A stretch of DNA of 64,000 bases from Platycnemis pennipes (GCA_933228895.1 OW121856.1:104941027-105005026), one strand, 5' to 3'. Shown: positions 11,641 through 26,520, numbered from the stretch's first letter. Translations and numbers: made by a program. Notes: generated from the letters alone by a model not told the origin.

Positions 11641-11934
11641 GTTGTGCAGGAGTAAATAATATTCAGCTATCCAACATGGGTCATGCCTGATACTTGTGGA
11701 AATATGCCAACAGAATGGTTATCTTCGCGAATGAAAATTCCTTGGTCACGATTTGCAAAGCTGTGAAGAGATATGGACTGAGGGGGAGCGGGACTAGTGC
11801 CAAAATGAAGCGCAGAAGGGAATACCGATTTTGCCAACCACTGTGCGGGAACATTGCACCTCACACTTCTAAGTCTTACCGTAATGGTGACAGCAAGCAG
11901 TTATTTAAAAAAATTTAATTAGGATGGCACGAAT

Positions 11935-12235
11935 ATCTAAATTCACACCTACTACCTCAGATTCTACCCAGCCCCTTTCGTCTATCAGCCCCTCACTGTG
12001 ACCTTGCGAACCCCTATCCAAAAAGAGCAACCCTAATAGCAACCGGAACCCTCAAGAACGATCCCCTCTCCATTTCTCCGCGCCCTCAGAAATCCCCGTA
12101 TTTTAATCTAATACACCTGTTCCTTGCCAGACCCTTGAGAATGACGTGTGCGTAGCGTCGAAACCGGTTGAGGCCAAATAAAAAACAGTGGAATTTGACC
12201 GAGTGCTGTATTGTTTGAGCTAAGTTTACAATTGT
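11935..12235 (+). mobile_element. Possible Penelope-type terminal fragment
   Basis: The plus strand has CCCTTGAGAATGACGTGTGC, then GCGTCGAAACCGGTTGAGG, then AATAAA. A short stem (GACG with CGTC) sits directly before GAAAC. This resembles the terminal motif of the element near 5800. No coding part is present, so the assignment is weak. Confidence 0.3.
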
Positions 12236-15200
12236 CACTCAACATGAAAAGATTGTAGTCTAGTAAAACACGCTTTCAACCCTTAATGAGCAGAAGGCAG
12301 GCTATTTAGACTTCAAATGGCTGAAAGAATACCACTCGTGTACCAATCACTATTTCCCTAATGATTTCTTGTTTATTTATTCATTGATGAATTATTGTCA
12401 CATAGGATAAAGTTTTAGGTGTGCAATTATGTCTGCCTGCCTTTCATGCAACTCTTTACTCATTAGTCGCTCAAATTAGTGAGCAGGAGAACATGGAGTC
12501 TCGTAATCAGTGGTTATATTATTTGTCAGTTATGGGACTGTAAGCACGTTAATAGCTGAAGTTTGTAGGTTGCGGTATTGAGGCTTAGCTGTGAACTTAA
12601 TCCGTTTTGTCTTAACTGGAGTATCTCAGTTTTGGGACAGAGCTGGCGCAGTTATCAATTATTATCTCTCTTGAAATTAATTGAACAACTCAGGTTGTAC
12701 ATATTAATTTTTATTTTGACTCTTAGTGAGTATGTCTATTTTCTAGTTTTATTATTCGTACCTTAATGAGGTCCTGTTGTGGTATCATGGTATTAATTTA
12801 TATAATATCACATGCAAACAATGTTTACTGTGCATATTTGTGCTAATGCGAGCTGTGATCGTGTGCTTTGTAAGTTGCGATTGAGATAAGCTTTCACGTG
12901 GACAAATAATTTTGCGAACAGAATAATTGGAATGTGAAAGGAAACACACACTTCCTTCCCTCCCAGCTGGCAACGTCTGTCAAGATATAATTTTATTTGC
13001 TCGGCTGAATAGCTGAGGATACTCTACGTCAATTAGTTGCGTTCACTCCTTGTTTATCTTAGATTATTTCCTCGTGAAACCTGTTGCATTGAATGGCATC
13101 GTGTGTGCAATACTGTTAACGGTTTCGCATTTTTATCGTCATCTCAGTGCTTAATTCCTTCGCTTTTGAGTACTGTCGATAATCACGCTCAAGTAATAAT
13201 CCGTTTTTAACAAAGGATTGCCATCGGGATGGGAATTTTACCCACTTTAAGATATTGATGGTATTCATGGTAATAATTGCTGTAGCCGTAATATCCTACG
13301 GCTTTTCAAACGGTGTATTGAAATTTCATCATGCTTTTTTCTGGTATTTGTATACTTGTCCTTACGAGTCTCTTAGATTCTGTGATGGGATCTAAGATAT
13401 TTTCAGATGATAATCTCTCTGTTTGCTGCAAGTGACTCAAAACAATACGCGTGATTGTCAGCTCGTTGGGTCGTAATTTTGAGCTAATACGTCATCCAAA
13501 CGGGAGATGGTTTTATTTTATTAGCATAATGTAAGTTATAGGAGTTTCATTCGTAAAATGCCTCTTGCCTGTCAGTTATCACCTTGTTGATAGTGTTCAA
13601 CGTCTTAACCTTCTCACTCGGTTTCGAGGGATATCGAATGCGCGTCTAACCCCAACCGCGAATGGTAATGGATTTGACGGCCGCCGTACTCGTGAATCGC
13701 TCTCATCCCTGACCATTCCACCGGAGTGGATCTCGCCGCGCGTGCAGGGAGATCGATAGCTTTCTTTGTTGTCGGCCGCGGCACCCTCTCTCTCTCTTGG
13801 ACGGCAGTGGTGTGGTAGGAGCTACGGCACTCTTCGATTCGAACTATCTCCGTCATCCCCCAGCCTTTAAAGCATCCCCCTCGACTCCTTGAATGTCAGA
13901 GGCGTTAGGATCACACAGTCGAATTGCTGTGGAAATGTGCGCTGTTTCAAAATGCCTCGTTTCGTTCTTTCTTCGTTATTATTCCGATAGTCATCCAAAG
14001 TTAGGGCATGTTTAACATCCTGTTTTCACCTTCCCCTATCCCCTCTCTTCCTTGTGTTTTTCTGCCATGCCATTTTTTCTCGATTTCCATTGCTTTATTT
14101 ATATGTACCGCCTGCCACTGGGGCCCCTTATGCGGTGCATTATTTCTTCATTGTTTGCTTTCCCATTCTTTTCTAAAATTGTTTTAATCAACGCATGTGG
14201 ATGTTTTCACGATATTTACATTTCCGGCGATAGTATAAATATCGAATCACAGTTCTTAATCATTCTCTGAGAATCCTCCTTGCAGTAATTTCAACATAAA
14301 TATGAGTTGATGCAAAGATTTATACGCCGTTCCAGATTCTATCCATACGTCGCCTTAATTCTGCCATTCAGGTGGTTCCGAGTCGAGTGCAAACTAGTTA
14401 CCATTTGTGCATAACATTTGTTTTACGGAAAGTAAACACAATCTTCGAGGAAGGAAGTGGGGCGCAATCCGGGGTTCTTGAGTGTGGGTTAAGGGGTAGA
14501 TTGGGTAAGGTAACCTTGGCAGAGAGGAAGTCGTTGGGAGAAATCAGAAGGAGGCAGAAAAAATGGAGTACGTTTAGAAAAGCAATGGACTTCCAAAAGC
14601 CGTGTGAGTGGTGGGTTGTGTGATAGAGGAAACGATTGTGGATTTTAATTAGCATGAGAGAAAGGTGAAGACTTCAAAGGGCTTTTTGTGAGGTGCTCAG
14701 TTTAGTTGATGATTGGAGTTAAAGGAATGTCTTAAGTTGCAGGAATGGCAACGGAATAGGAGGGGGTAGAACAAGCAGTAGATGCCCAAAAATCTATCAT
14801 TATTGACGGGACACTGATAATTAATAATTAAAACATTAGTGTCGTCTGACTTCGAACTGAAACAGAAAGAGATATAGAGAACTGTGAAAGTGATCTCGAT
14901 CGCATAATTAATCTGGGAGAAGCATAATAATCACATGATCGTGTTGAAGAGATGTCTCGCTGAATACGGCAGTGTGCGCGTAATGAGTGTTCTTCCTGCT
15001 CCCAGTCTTCCTCGTTGCATTTGTTTGCCGCTCTGCCTTCGGCGAAGAATCTTTCCACAAATCTATTTCAGTCGGCCTGAGCTTCATCCTTCGTCGCAGA
15101 AGTGGTACCCTCTTTCCCCTCTGCAGCCCTCCGTTCGCCCTAAGGCTTCTTCACTTCCTCTTTCTTCGTCGTAATCCATCATCCCCCTTTGAGCCCTTCG

Positions 15201-18200
15201 AGAGATGCTCCCCTTCCCTCCGTTTGTTATGGTGGCATTTGACGCCATGGACACCTGCTTACAAGTTTTTCGGGCGAGAATATTTTAACTGCGTAAGTGA
15301 ATAATTAAACATCAATAAAAAGCAATCGTTTTTCTTCGTATTTATGAGGAAAAAATAAAAAATACGTGTATGAGTTCGTAAAGCAGGCAGCTTGACTGCG
15401 GTGTATCTCGTTTTAAAAGCTGCCAGGGAAGTAGTTTGGGGTCATGCCTGAGCGTTTTTTCCCGGAGGTATATCAGGATTTTGTTTGGTTGTGCAGACAT
15501 TTAAATAATTCTTGAATAGCTATCCATATAAAACGAAGGTTACAAATGTAATTGAAGCGGCAAAGTTGTCAGAATGCAACAGGTCGTCTGTTCGGATGAT
15601 GTTTTCAGATTTGCCGACCATATAAACAAATTATCTCGGAGTAACTTGTTAACCACTCCGGCACCTTCTACATAGATGCATAGTTACTTTGAAGCCACCT
15701 GCAGTGAGAGTTGAGTTACTGGTTGAAGTTGGACTAGAGCATATACCCATCGAGAAGCGCTTAATTTATTGATCTACTTTGATTTATAGCTATTCTCTGC
15801 ATGTGCCAAGGGAAAAATTCTGTTATTGAATTCCTGTGATTTGAACAAAGATTGGTGTGTGTTTTGGACAAGTATTGGTATGTGCTCAATTATGACGAAT
15901 TCCGGGTGAAATTTTCACGCGTGTCAAAGTTTGCAGTAGTTGAGGGTAGTTTTTTTTCCAAGTTACTGGATTTCTAAGTCTGTTGTGTGATTTTCTGGCG
16001 AAGCTTGTTTTGTATAGTAGATAATATATTAATTCTCATTCCCGAAGATGTTTACATAGCCTAAATCAGCCTCGAAGTTTTATTACCTTTTCCCTAGTAG
16101 TCGAAAATCCTTCATTGAAATCTAAGAAATTATCGATGAGGAATTAGCGTTAAGATTCGAGTTAAGATTTACCCTGAGTGCTCTTAGGGATGTCATCATT
16201 GTCTCTGTTGTGCAAAAGCGGAGAGGGGCTGCTCTGCATGTTATGGTTTCGTAGTGGGCCGGTTCCAACGATTAGGCAACGGGAGCAATCTCTCGTCAAC
16301 GCTTATCTGGATTCCACCATTTCTTCCTGCTTGGTCCTACGGGAAATGGCGTGCAAATCTCTGGCCATGGCCGAGTTCTGCGCATAATATTGCACAAAGG
16401 TGAAGAATTCGTTTGGTTTCACTGTAGATTACGGATTTGGTTCGTCCGTGCAGATTAGTAAATATGATTAATTATACGTAGGATTAGTTTCTTTTCGAGG
16501 TGGACGTAGCAAACAGCCAAGATTTTATTTGTTGAAATAAATTTTTTAAATTATTGGAACTACGTCGCGAGGCGAACGTTTGGAGTCAATTATTTGCCCC
16601 ATTATTTTCGATTTAAACATGTGTTGTATAAATAAATCAACAGTGTTGACTAACATTTATTGCCAACTTATGGTAATCAGAGTGTAATCAAAGGTCTGTA
16701 AATGCTCTTGCAATAACAAATGAGTCCAAAGCATTAATTTTAGTGCGTGGTGTGGGACAGATGTCTTCAGCTGCTAGGTGTAGGGAATGTACAAGGAATC
16801 GCATCAGATGTAGCGTGACGTGTAAAATGCCCTTTTCCCGCTGTACAGGGAGGGTGAGGCTACTAAGTCAACTACAGGGGTGTTTCCTTCCTATCAGGAC
16901 GCCCCACCTTCTGCACGCCTTCGATGGAAACAAAGAAAAAATTCTTTCGTGGAAGTGTTCATATCGTTCAGTATTTTCCACGTGTTCCCTGGACAAATAA
17001 ACTTGGGTTCCTGGTATCACCCGTCGAAAATTAGCGCGTTGTGGAAAACGCGATCCCTCTCTGAATTCCATGAAGCAGAATACATGTCGCATCTTCTCGT
17101 GAGACTTACAAGAAGATCTGATGCGCATCGTTAGTGAGTTTTCTTCTCCGAAAGTGGCGTTTGAATTAAGTTTGGTGTGTTTAAGCTATTGAGCAATTAC
17201 TCTGTCGTTGGCCTCGTTAAGAGTAATGCGTTTATTTCCAGGAATGAAACCCGACGATGTTTTTTTTATGGAAGCTGAAAGTATCTAAAGGGACCCATAA
17301 AAGTCTAAATCATGAAATATTTGCCATGAAAATTAGCCATTTGACGCGTGGTCTTCACCCGTCTAATATTCAGAATATTCTGTTGCATGGGATGCACAGA
17401 TAATGATATTAATTTCTCTTATTGCATAGCTCTTCTTCTCTTCACCAAGGAAATTACTTTCAATCCCCGTCGCAAAATGAAGCGAATTTGAGTGAATAAT
17501 TCTCTTTCGAAATCCATATGGAGGCTTTCACGGCGCTGGTATATTGAAGACGATTATCTTACTAATGTCTAACGCGCCATAGTGTGTAATGTGACATTTC
17601 ATTGGAGGTGCACGCAGCAAATATTTCTGTTGAATTTCTCCAATTAGTTAGTGCTGTCCGTAGATTGACGTAATTTGTACCTGTCCTTCCTTATGTTCGT
17701 AAACCGCGGTTTCAAAGGAATGATGATTTGGTGGGTGTGAAAAAAAGAGGGAAAACAAGTTTTTATCGCCCCACTGAGTCGGAACTGGAGTTTGTCTTGT
17801 TTGGAATGGTTTTCCAGTGGGTAAAGCGTTAGGATATGGATAAATTGATTCCATGTTCAAATCACAATGATTTCGCCAAGTATAAACTTCGCAGTGCTAT
17901 GCTCTGGATGCCGGAACTGATTGAGAAACAATCTGCAGCTGTTGTTAATATGACTGACGACTTAATAGCAGTTCATATCTGTGTTAACGTTCAAGTCTAT
18001 TCCGAACCGTTGATGAGTGGAGTGATTCCCATAGGGAGAAGGAGATTGAATCGTTTCGAATTCTGATTCGTGTGGCTAGAGACGGGACGGTATTCCTGCT
18101 TCTCTCTTCCCGTCATCGTCGTTCAGTTGAAGGTCGCTTTTTCCTGGCGGTTTATTTGCCTCGTTTTGCGCCTCCTTCAGCCGTTCCGATGCTCGAGATT

Positions 18201-19169
18201 CAATTTCCTGTTTACCGCTGGCGACCCGCCGCCGTCCCCTCATTTCTCATTGCTGAAAAAGGCAAGGACTTCATTGGTTTCCCCCGAGTCATCACTTGCC
18301 AGCGCGCGGCCGTCCACCCCTCTGATGTGGAGAGAGATGTTGGGAAATGGTAGACAGAGAGAACAAGGACGTGGCATCGAGGATCGGGTGAGACTCGGCA
18401 TCTTTGAGGGCTACTCAAGTAGATTTGGATGCCCTTTGGTTATTCTTCTACCGGAAATGTTACCGCTTGCTTTTCTCGGCGAAACCTGCTCTCGTTCCAT
18501 ATTTTCTCCGCCTAAAGTTGGCTTCGACGGACCGTTTTTTTGTTTTCCTCTTGCAATGACGAAGCACTGCCTCCTTGAAGCATATTTCATTCTCTCATTT
18601 CAAAGCGTTGGCTTCCAAAATACTTAACCTCCTCATAATTGTGTACTAGAGAAGCGTGTTTGCATCTAGGGATGTTGTCCTTGATTACTCAAGGATGAAT
18701 CACCGGGTACCCCTCGTTAGATTTTTGGACGAGGCTACGGCAGCGTAAATATTTTTTTGATCCTGAAAATGCAAATAATCATTATTTGTGCGCACAATTC
18801 ATGATTGCAGCAGTAAAAAGAGCCCTAATAAGTCTCAATTCTAGTGTGTAATCTGATACGAAATGTTCGTTTTATTGGTAAACATTCTCTTAATGGTTGT
18901 TTTCCGAAATCACCCACAAAAAAGTTACTGTTTGCCTTTCATAGCGATGTTTTTTGGAGTAGCTGATTAAAGGAGTATCTCTGAACTTTATTAAGCAAAA
19001 TAATATTAGAATCATTTTTGGCTAATCTTGTTTGGAAAACTGCGGACAAGCGATAAACATTGCTCGAATGTCTTGAATTCCTCTTCGATTCTTCATGTAT
19101 ACTTTTCAAGGCAAAATTTAAATTAAATGCATTTCGAGTTTTTCGGTTTCAATGAGTGATGATTGGTGG
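12236..19169. other. Long non-coding stretch, no feature recognised
   Basis: AT-rich with small GC-rich patches at about 13660-13860, 15100-15250 and 18200-18500. No ORF shows a recognisable domain and no clear mobile-element end was found. Confidence 0.55.
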
Positions 19170-19235
19170 TATCTACATCTACACGATACCCTGCAAGCCA
19201 CCGCGAGGGTGTGTGGCAGGGGGTGAAGATCATGC
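19170..19235 (-). mobile_element. CR1/Jockey-type LINE 3' tail, copy 2
   Basis: On the minus strand this reads CACCCCCTGCCACACACCCT, then GGTGGCTTGCAGGGTATCG and TAGATGTAGAT. It is the same 3' tail as at 11511 and 49951, reduced to about 65 bp. Confidence 0.75.
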
Positions 19236-19489
19236 AGAAGGTATGCAGAACTAGAGGATGGAATAAGGCTTATGGGGTATGTCCATCAAAACCTACACGG
19301 CCGTACACTAATAATTACAACCCGAACTTCATTAAGCTGTTTTTCTCGCTGATATAGTTTGTTTTGTGGTGGATGGACATTATTTCTGTTAGCTTCCTAA
19401 AGCGATAAATGATGAATGGTTGTGGAAGTTTTGGACTTGTATTCCTCTCCCCATCCAACACTTTTAGGGTGCGGGATAAGTGTCGCATC

Positions 19490-19790
19490 AAGGCAATTCC
19501 GCGTGTGTCCCCCTCCCCCTCGAGGTGGCGCGGGGGATTGCCCGTGAAACGTCTCCCCACTCCGACCCCCTTGTTCTCCCCGTTGACTCACGCTGCGGCT
19601 TGAGAAAGGGGGTCGCGCAGCGCTGCGGGCTAGCTGTGTCATCCCCTTCTGCCGGATTGCTGTCATCATCTCCCCTTCCTCTCCACCGCCCTCTTCTCTT
19701 CGTTTCCATGCGGGAGCGCGTGCCGTGTGCGAAATCCCTTTTCCTCCCGTGGAAGGTTCCTAGAAATGAGCCGCCTCTTTGGCGATGCTG
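19490..19790. other. GC-rich patch
   Basis: Locally GC- and CpG-rich within AT-rich DNA, giving overlapping open frames on both strands without protein signature. Possible regulatory element. Confidence 0.4.
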
Positions 19791-22700
19791 TGCCAAGTAA
19801 ATAACTCCTCTTGAGCTCCTCTCCCATCGAGGTAGTCCTTCGGGGCTTTCGCGCCTGAGTCATTGGGTACGGCCGATTTTTAAGTGGAATTCAAAGGCGG
19901 GACGAATTGACTCGTGAATTTATTCAGTTTTGCTATGATAATTCCGAAAAAATCTTGTCCTAAGTTTTTCAATATTTGAAAGGATTCCAAGCAATAGACC
20001 GTCGTTTTCTAGTGTTTATTATCAAGTATGTAAAATCGTTGTCTCTTCCTAATCATACCATTTTACTATTTAATATTTAAGTGACATAAATTGCGCATAG
20101 TGCCTACTTGGTTTGGAGTCACCTTGCCGCAAGCCCCACCCTCCCCGAGGGTTTCCCTTGGTACTGTGTGGTCTTATCGATCGCATCGCCGTCATAATTT
20201 ACTTGTCAACTTTACCTTTGGAAGTCTCAACTTGGTGCAATTCCTATTCATCCGTTTTATGAGTACCTGTGTCGTGCTTCCAGGCAATAATTTATTCTCG
20301 AGTGGCTTTTGCCAATTTAGAGGAGCGGCCGTTACCATCTGTATTACAGTTCTTATTTTGTTTGTTTTAATGTTTTCCCCCCTCAGGCATTTGAGCCTCG
20401 TTGCGTAGAGTTACAGTCGTGTAGTCGTTGCCTACAAAAAGCGTTTGGTAGATACGGTTGATTTGTACATAATAATTAAATAGAGTCGCATTTAGCTTCA
20501 TTTGACTGTTTATGGGCGTTGAAATAATTCTTTCATCAATCAGTATTAGGCAAACTTCATGGTAGCTCTTCGTAAATGTCCTCCTTTATAGGTATGCGTA
20601 GGAGGCAGACAAACTCGGATGCGCGTGGGAGAATATTTACTTTCCCCACCCGTCATTATAACTTGGAAGCACGAGATCTGTGTGCAATACGCTTTCATTC
20701 AACTACACGCGCATGTTTCTAGTTTCTCCGCGTCAAGTAATGACTCTTCTTTGTCCTAATGGTCTTTGCTCCATAGTTCGTCATTAAACTCGCGCCTGAG
20801 AGCAATGTGTAGAAATTAATGACAACGGTGGCGATGTAAATTTCACGGCCATCTTCGTTCCGATCTTGCTCTGTGTGTTTCTGGCGGTTTTGGAAATTTG
20901 CCGACTGCTCAAGAAGTTTTAAAGGAGACAGCCTCTTCTCTCCTTTTGCGCTTGTTCAGTCCCGTACTGGTTCCTATTATTGATATTTACGGGACGGGAA
21001 GAACGCCCCCTAGGAAATGACTCCATACTGGTGATGAAAGCTGAAAGCCCTTATGAGTTGGTGCGAAGCAATAACATTTGTTTGCATTTCTTTACTAAAC
21101 CGGGTCAAGCGCATTGACCATGTTAATTCCTTCGCCTTTCATTCACCGAGAAATAGTCGCGATAATAAGGAAGATTATCCGCCCCTCATTTCCTTCTATT
21201 ATATCCTTTTAACTTTGATATTGAAGAGTGTACAAGGTAAGGGTTTAGCAATAACCTGAGGCAAATTAATTTGTACACACATCACTCTAGACCCGTCATA
21301 ATTAATAATAATGATAATAATACCCATCCGATCTCAATTTCACTTGAGTCAAATACGGTAAACCTATTCAGACCTTTATGTCTGCTGTTGGCTATTTGGT
21401 AATTGTTCTCCGATCTATTCATCTCCAGTATGCTTTTGAAATCGTAACTACGATGACATTACCGATTCCACATAGTATATTACGGTGTAGATCCCTTCGC
21501 TCGATTCTTATTTGAAATCTGAGTCATTAGTTACAAAGTTCTGAAAGCTCCATTCCAACGGCGACCATGCAGTGCCCCATATTGTCTGCCTATCGACGCG
21601 GTGTCTCTTCAGTCTTATTCCTGGAGTCGTCTTCACCTGAGGAAAGAGCATTAGGGAGGTAGTGGCTGTGCGTTAGTGGGTCCGAAATCACCGTCCGCCC
21701 ACGCGAGTGGGTAGACTGAGAAGTGTGCGCCGCCGAAGGTTTGTTTTCCCCCCGTGGTCTAAAATTAAAGCCCTCGGGGAAGAGTGTTTATCCCTTGCAC
21801 AGCAGCGCCTCCCATTGATTGATGCAAATGGGCGCGAGGCGCCCTTCCAATTATTGTTTTCCCTCTTGGGAGATATTCCGCGTGTGTGCGCTCCGAGTCC
21901 CTGCGAGTGATAGAAGCCGGTGGGAGCCGGGAGGGAGAAGAGAGAGAGAGCTATTATTAGTCTTATCGATTGGTTTATTCTTCGTACGCGAAAAGGGAGA
22001 GGGGGCGAACGTGTCCCCCCTCGGTATCTCTCTTCCTCCGCCTGGGCCCAAACAGCTGAGACACACAGGCCGCTGACCGCGAGCTCTGACGCCCGCTGTT
22101 TTTGGTTCGACCGAAACCACCGTTGTTCTCCGCCTCGGGAGTTGGCCTCCGGCCCTTAGTTTTGATAGGAGAGCGAAGTTCTTTAAGGGAATCATTCTTC
22201 GGATGGTTTGCGGGCCTGTTATTGCGCGAAGTAAAATGCACGTTATGTTATTTGTCCTGGAAGTGGGTTAAGTTTTAGTATCTTAATGCGAACTGTGAAA
22301 TTCGGTATGCCTGAGCTAATATCTGTTGAAGAGAGCATTTTTTTGGCGCCATTTACCGCAGATTTTAAATTTCTTTCCGCCGCTTGAAACTCGAAATGCC
22401 TTCTTAGACCTAATTTTTGTGTCAAATATATATGTAAAAATGTTTTCCCGTTAATACTAAGGAAACCTCTGGAGTGGATACAAACATAGTACCTATATTC
22501 CCAACCATGTTACTTCTAGATATTTAACCTAAAAATGCCGTTTTTTTATATTTTTTCTGAATATGGTGTTTACCGCAATTATGTTTGCATGCTGTCGCTA
22601 TCGAGCTGAGGTGTGACGGCTCCCACTGTAGTTGAAAATTACAAAGGCGTAGCGTACCTATATTGATGATACGTTTTTTCGGTGAGTTTGTCGTAAGCTG

Positions 22701-25700
22701 TAAATGGTTGTATTTATTTATTTACACTATAAGAAGCATCATCTTTGGAAAATAATCCGTAAAATTCACCATAATGGTTCCTTGCAGGCGGTCATTGGGG
22801 GTCAAAGGCGTTTAAAGTGGATGCGGGCTTACGACCACCGCGCCAAAGAGCCTTTAGCCCCTTGCCCCATATTTCTGTAAGGGAGTGATGGGGTTTCTCC
22901 GTGCACTTGGGCCCATTGCCCAAGATTGCTAGTGCCAGCTGCCGGAAGGAGTGAGCTAGCGAGAGCCTGTGTTGCGGAAAAATTTTCCTCCGGCAGCGGT
23001 GATCTCATGGATTCCACGTGATCCCAGCTTTTGGGTTGCGTGCTCTCGCCGCGAGAGGCTTTTGTAGCGCGCGTTAGGGGAGAGGCATTTCATCGCCCGC
23101 GTCCTCTGCCGTTCCTGGAAATAGTCACGCGTCTGTCAGTGGTTTTTGTTAGTGACGGTGAAGGGTAGAAGCCCCCGGTAAGGTCTCAATGCCTGCGAAT
23201 TCATGTCGTTACACAAGAGTGAAATTGTAAACAGTACGGTTTATGTAGCATCTTGATATCAGAATTGTGAGTTTATTAGTGATTTTTCAGTGCCCTTAAC
23301 AATCAACAGTATAGAAGTCAAAATCAAATTATTTAGGGTTCATTCACCATCATCGAAAACGTTAACGAGTAAACTACACTTCTAACATATTAACATTTCG
23401 AACAGAACATATGCATGGAGTAGCGTGTTTGGTGCGTCAGAACATAATACAAAATTAAACCGAAATCTTTAAAAAGTGACATGAAATGTTCGCCGATACA
23501 GAATTATTTTTAAATTCCCTCTTGACTATCTCAAGATCTTGGGTATAAATGGATACCTTGGTGTTTTGCATCTATAATGTTTTGGGAGGTTTGAGTCCGT
23601 AAATTAGTCAAATGGAGAAGTAATGATTAACAGTTCATTCTGAGCTCTTCAAGGGAAGAACTAGGAAAACTGAAAGGTAGCTGTCTAACTCCATAGCTAA
23701 TGGTGTTGAAGCAGTCAACCTAGAGAAGGAGGAACGGTCGATATCGTGGTTTTCGAACGCGAGTGACTGGGTCAACCTGTTTCCGTCTGTCACGTACCGT
23801 TGCTTTCGATTTTACTGTCTTGAAGTTTTGCTCTCACATAATACTCCTAATGGTAGTGAACATTGGTCTCTAATCACCACAAAACTAAATATTATTCACT
23901 CAGTACTCAAATCACTCTGCTATTTTTTTACTTAGGCGCCGGCATCCACAATTCACTGAAGTTCTAGCTCTGTAGTATAGTCATGTTATTTGACTCGAGC
24001 ACAATGGTATTTTATAATGTAGAAATGTGTGCTTTAGTGCAAATTTCCATGCTTTCTTTGATAAAATAGAAATAACTTCCTGCGTATCTAACCTTGACCT
24101 TTCATTATTTACGTAGCACTTAATCTGAATTGAAACATTTAATAAGTCTAATTAAGTACTATGTTCCCTTTGTTACATTTCATGCATTACTGCTGTCGTT
24201 CTCACCCATTAAAAGTTTAGTGCGCGGAAAAGAAAATTGGCCGAGAGGAAGACTCTCGGTGCAATTAGCGCGGCCCGAAAGGCTGCTTTAATTGAGTAAG
24301 CCTAACGCTCGGAATTGGTGATTACCCTCAATGAGAACTCGAATAGGCCAGTACTGGTGTGGATTTTTTTTATTTACTACAGTAATTTTCAGTGGAATAA
24401 AAATATTCTCTCCTTGAGTGGGGCCCAAAGTAAGTAGCCAGTTACTTTCGACGTAATTTAATTAAAAGTATTTTGGATTGAAGCATTTCTAAGATATCCT
24501 TATTCAAGCCACTAATCGCGCAATGCCCGCAGTGGTAGTTGTCTTCTTAAGGGTGTATGAGGTGCGCTATCACAATCTAAAGCGGCATTCGGAGCTTTAT
24601 GCGGAGTCTTGTGTTGTGTGTAATTTATCTGGTTGAACGAAATATTTCCTTCGAGCCTATAGCCGTGTAGTTGACTTAAGCAGCTTTGACAGAAGGACAT
24701 GGAAATGTTTAATGATTAATATCTTAAGTAAACTCTAACTAGACGTCTTAATCACGTTCCGCAACGAAGCTTTAGATGTTCATGTTGACTCTCATTATAT
24801 CCCTCGGGCGCAAATGAGAACTCTGCCACACAGTAACAGAAGCGATGTGAATACAATAAATGATTTATCCATTCTCTCGGCGTGATGTTTACCAATTTAT
24901 AATTCAATGTGAATAATGTTACCCTAAATTAAGTTGAGTGCTAGAAAATGGTTTAAAAAATCAGCATAGAGACAAACCAAGTTGAATAACATTTTTTTAT
25001 TTTTACTAGAGTACGATCGGTGAGCGGTATGGCAGAGGGGATAGAGGATATGAATTAGCGTATTTCCGATTTGGGTGAATCACAATGGACGTTAAGCATG
25101 GTAACACTAATTGTAGCCCCCAAACCAATTTTTGACAAATGAAAATTCACGGTCATATGTTCAAAATATGTACAAAACAGCGTATTAAAATTCATGAAGA
25201 TTCGAGGAACTCCGGGTAATAATCATGTGCTGTTGGTATACTCCGTGGTTTCGCGTTTGAGTTTTACTGCTTAAACGTCGGAATACTGTTAAAAATACGA
25301 GGTCAAAATGTTAATTAATATGAATTTAGGTTAAAAGTCAATAATCTTCAATGTAATTGAAATCATTACTAATTTAATGAACTAAAAGTCTGTAAGCAAT
25401 AAATTAATGACTCAAAAAATGTATTGGCCAAAAAACAGTACCTGGTCAACTTGAACGCAGATTTTTCTTACAAAATAGGCTGCCTGAATTACCTGCCTAC
25501 CCATCCGGCTTCATGAAAGCGATAAAAAATTACAAATAGGCGAATAGGTTGCACGGGAGTGCAACCAGAGATCGGAAAAGGCATTGAGGTCCGGAAGTTG
25601 CGGGGCCCCTCAAGTACTCGATTCACATGACGTCCTCGTGTATGGCGAGGGTCTTGTATGGCGAGGAGCTCGGGAACAAATCTCATTTTTCGGCGCCGTC

Positions 25701-26284
25701 CATTCATTTGCAGATACTCCGTCGAGAGGGCAGCATGCCTCGTTCGTTCTCAGAAGGCTCGTTCACCAAGCAGCGCGCGCCCTTTGCAGGGCAGGTATTT
25801 TTTTTTCTTTTTCGATTAGCGGGTGAGGCGGGGGTTGTGGCGGCGAGGGTTTGAAGAGGGGGGGTGGTTGCAATGGCTCGGCGGTATCACCTTGGCATTG
25901 AGACCCCACCCCCCCATCTCCCCTGTCCCTCTCCCTGCCCCGGGGCGCACGAGGGTTAGGTCAAGTGCATAAAAATAACCCTGCGGCCACAGCTAGCGAA
26001 ATGGGTCGCTCTCTCGAGTTCCCTCTTCCTTCGCGACCCCGTTCGGACCTCGCGCTGATTTCCTCGGCTTGGTCATCGCAGCTTGATTCGGCGCAGAGGA
26101 CCACGGACTGGCGAAGGGTGGGAGGTGGTGGGTTGGGAGCAGGCGCGTCATGACGTGATTTGTGCGGTAGTTGTCCTGAGTCATTATCATTAGTTCCCTG
26201 CCGGTTGAGGTGGGCGTGAAATGCATATGTGACGTCCTAAGGATTAAGGATGTTGTAGGACCTGGTGTGGAATCACGGATGCAT
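19791..26284. other. Long non-coding stretch with GC-rich patches
   Basis: GC-rich patches occur at about 21690-22150, 22840-23110 and 25590-26150; an (AG)n run lies near 21942. Nothing else was recognised. Confidence 0.5.
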
Positions 26285-26520
26285 CATTCACGTTATCGCA
26301 ATCTTTATCGTTAACGCTTACCCGTAGAGTGGAGCAGGGCTAACAATAACCGTCTATAAAGTTCGCTCCACTGATTGTGATAAGCGATTTGAAGTGCTGT
26401 GCGAAAAATGAGGAATGGAGATCACGTTCTCTCTGACATAAATTCAATCACAAAATAACGATAACGCTTGCGCACGCGTTATGAAGATCCATGATCGAGG
26501 CCCTGATGTTCTTATTTAGC
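26285..26520. repeat. Dispersed repeat copy 2 (inverted relative to copy 1)
   Basis: The reverse complement of this stretch matches 5908-6125 over about 220 bp with scattered substitutions. It includes the left-flank words ggcctcga and catggat. Its edges carry cgttatcg-type inverted ends. Penelope coding sequence does not flank it here. Confidence 0.65.

Noticed and set aside
18070..18627. 185-codon plus-strand frame
   Set aside because: Overlaps other frames on both strands; no domain, and composition is typical of translated non-coding DNA.
13790..21955. (CT)n and (AG)n runs near 13790 and 21942 as GAGA-factor sites
   Set aside because: Runs are short and isolated; dinucleotide microsatellites are common and nothing else supports a regulatory call.
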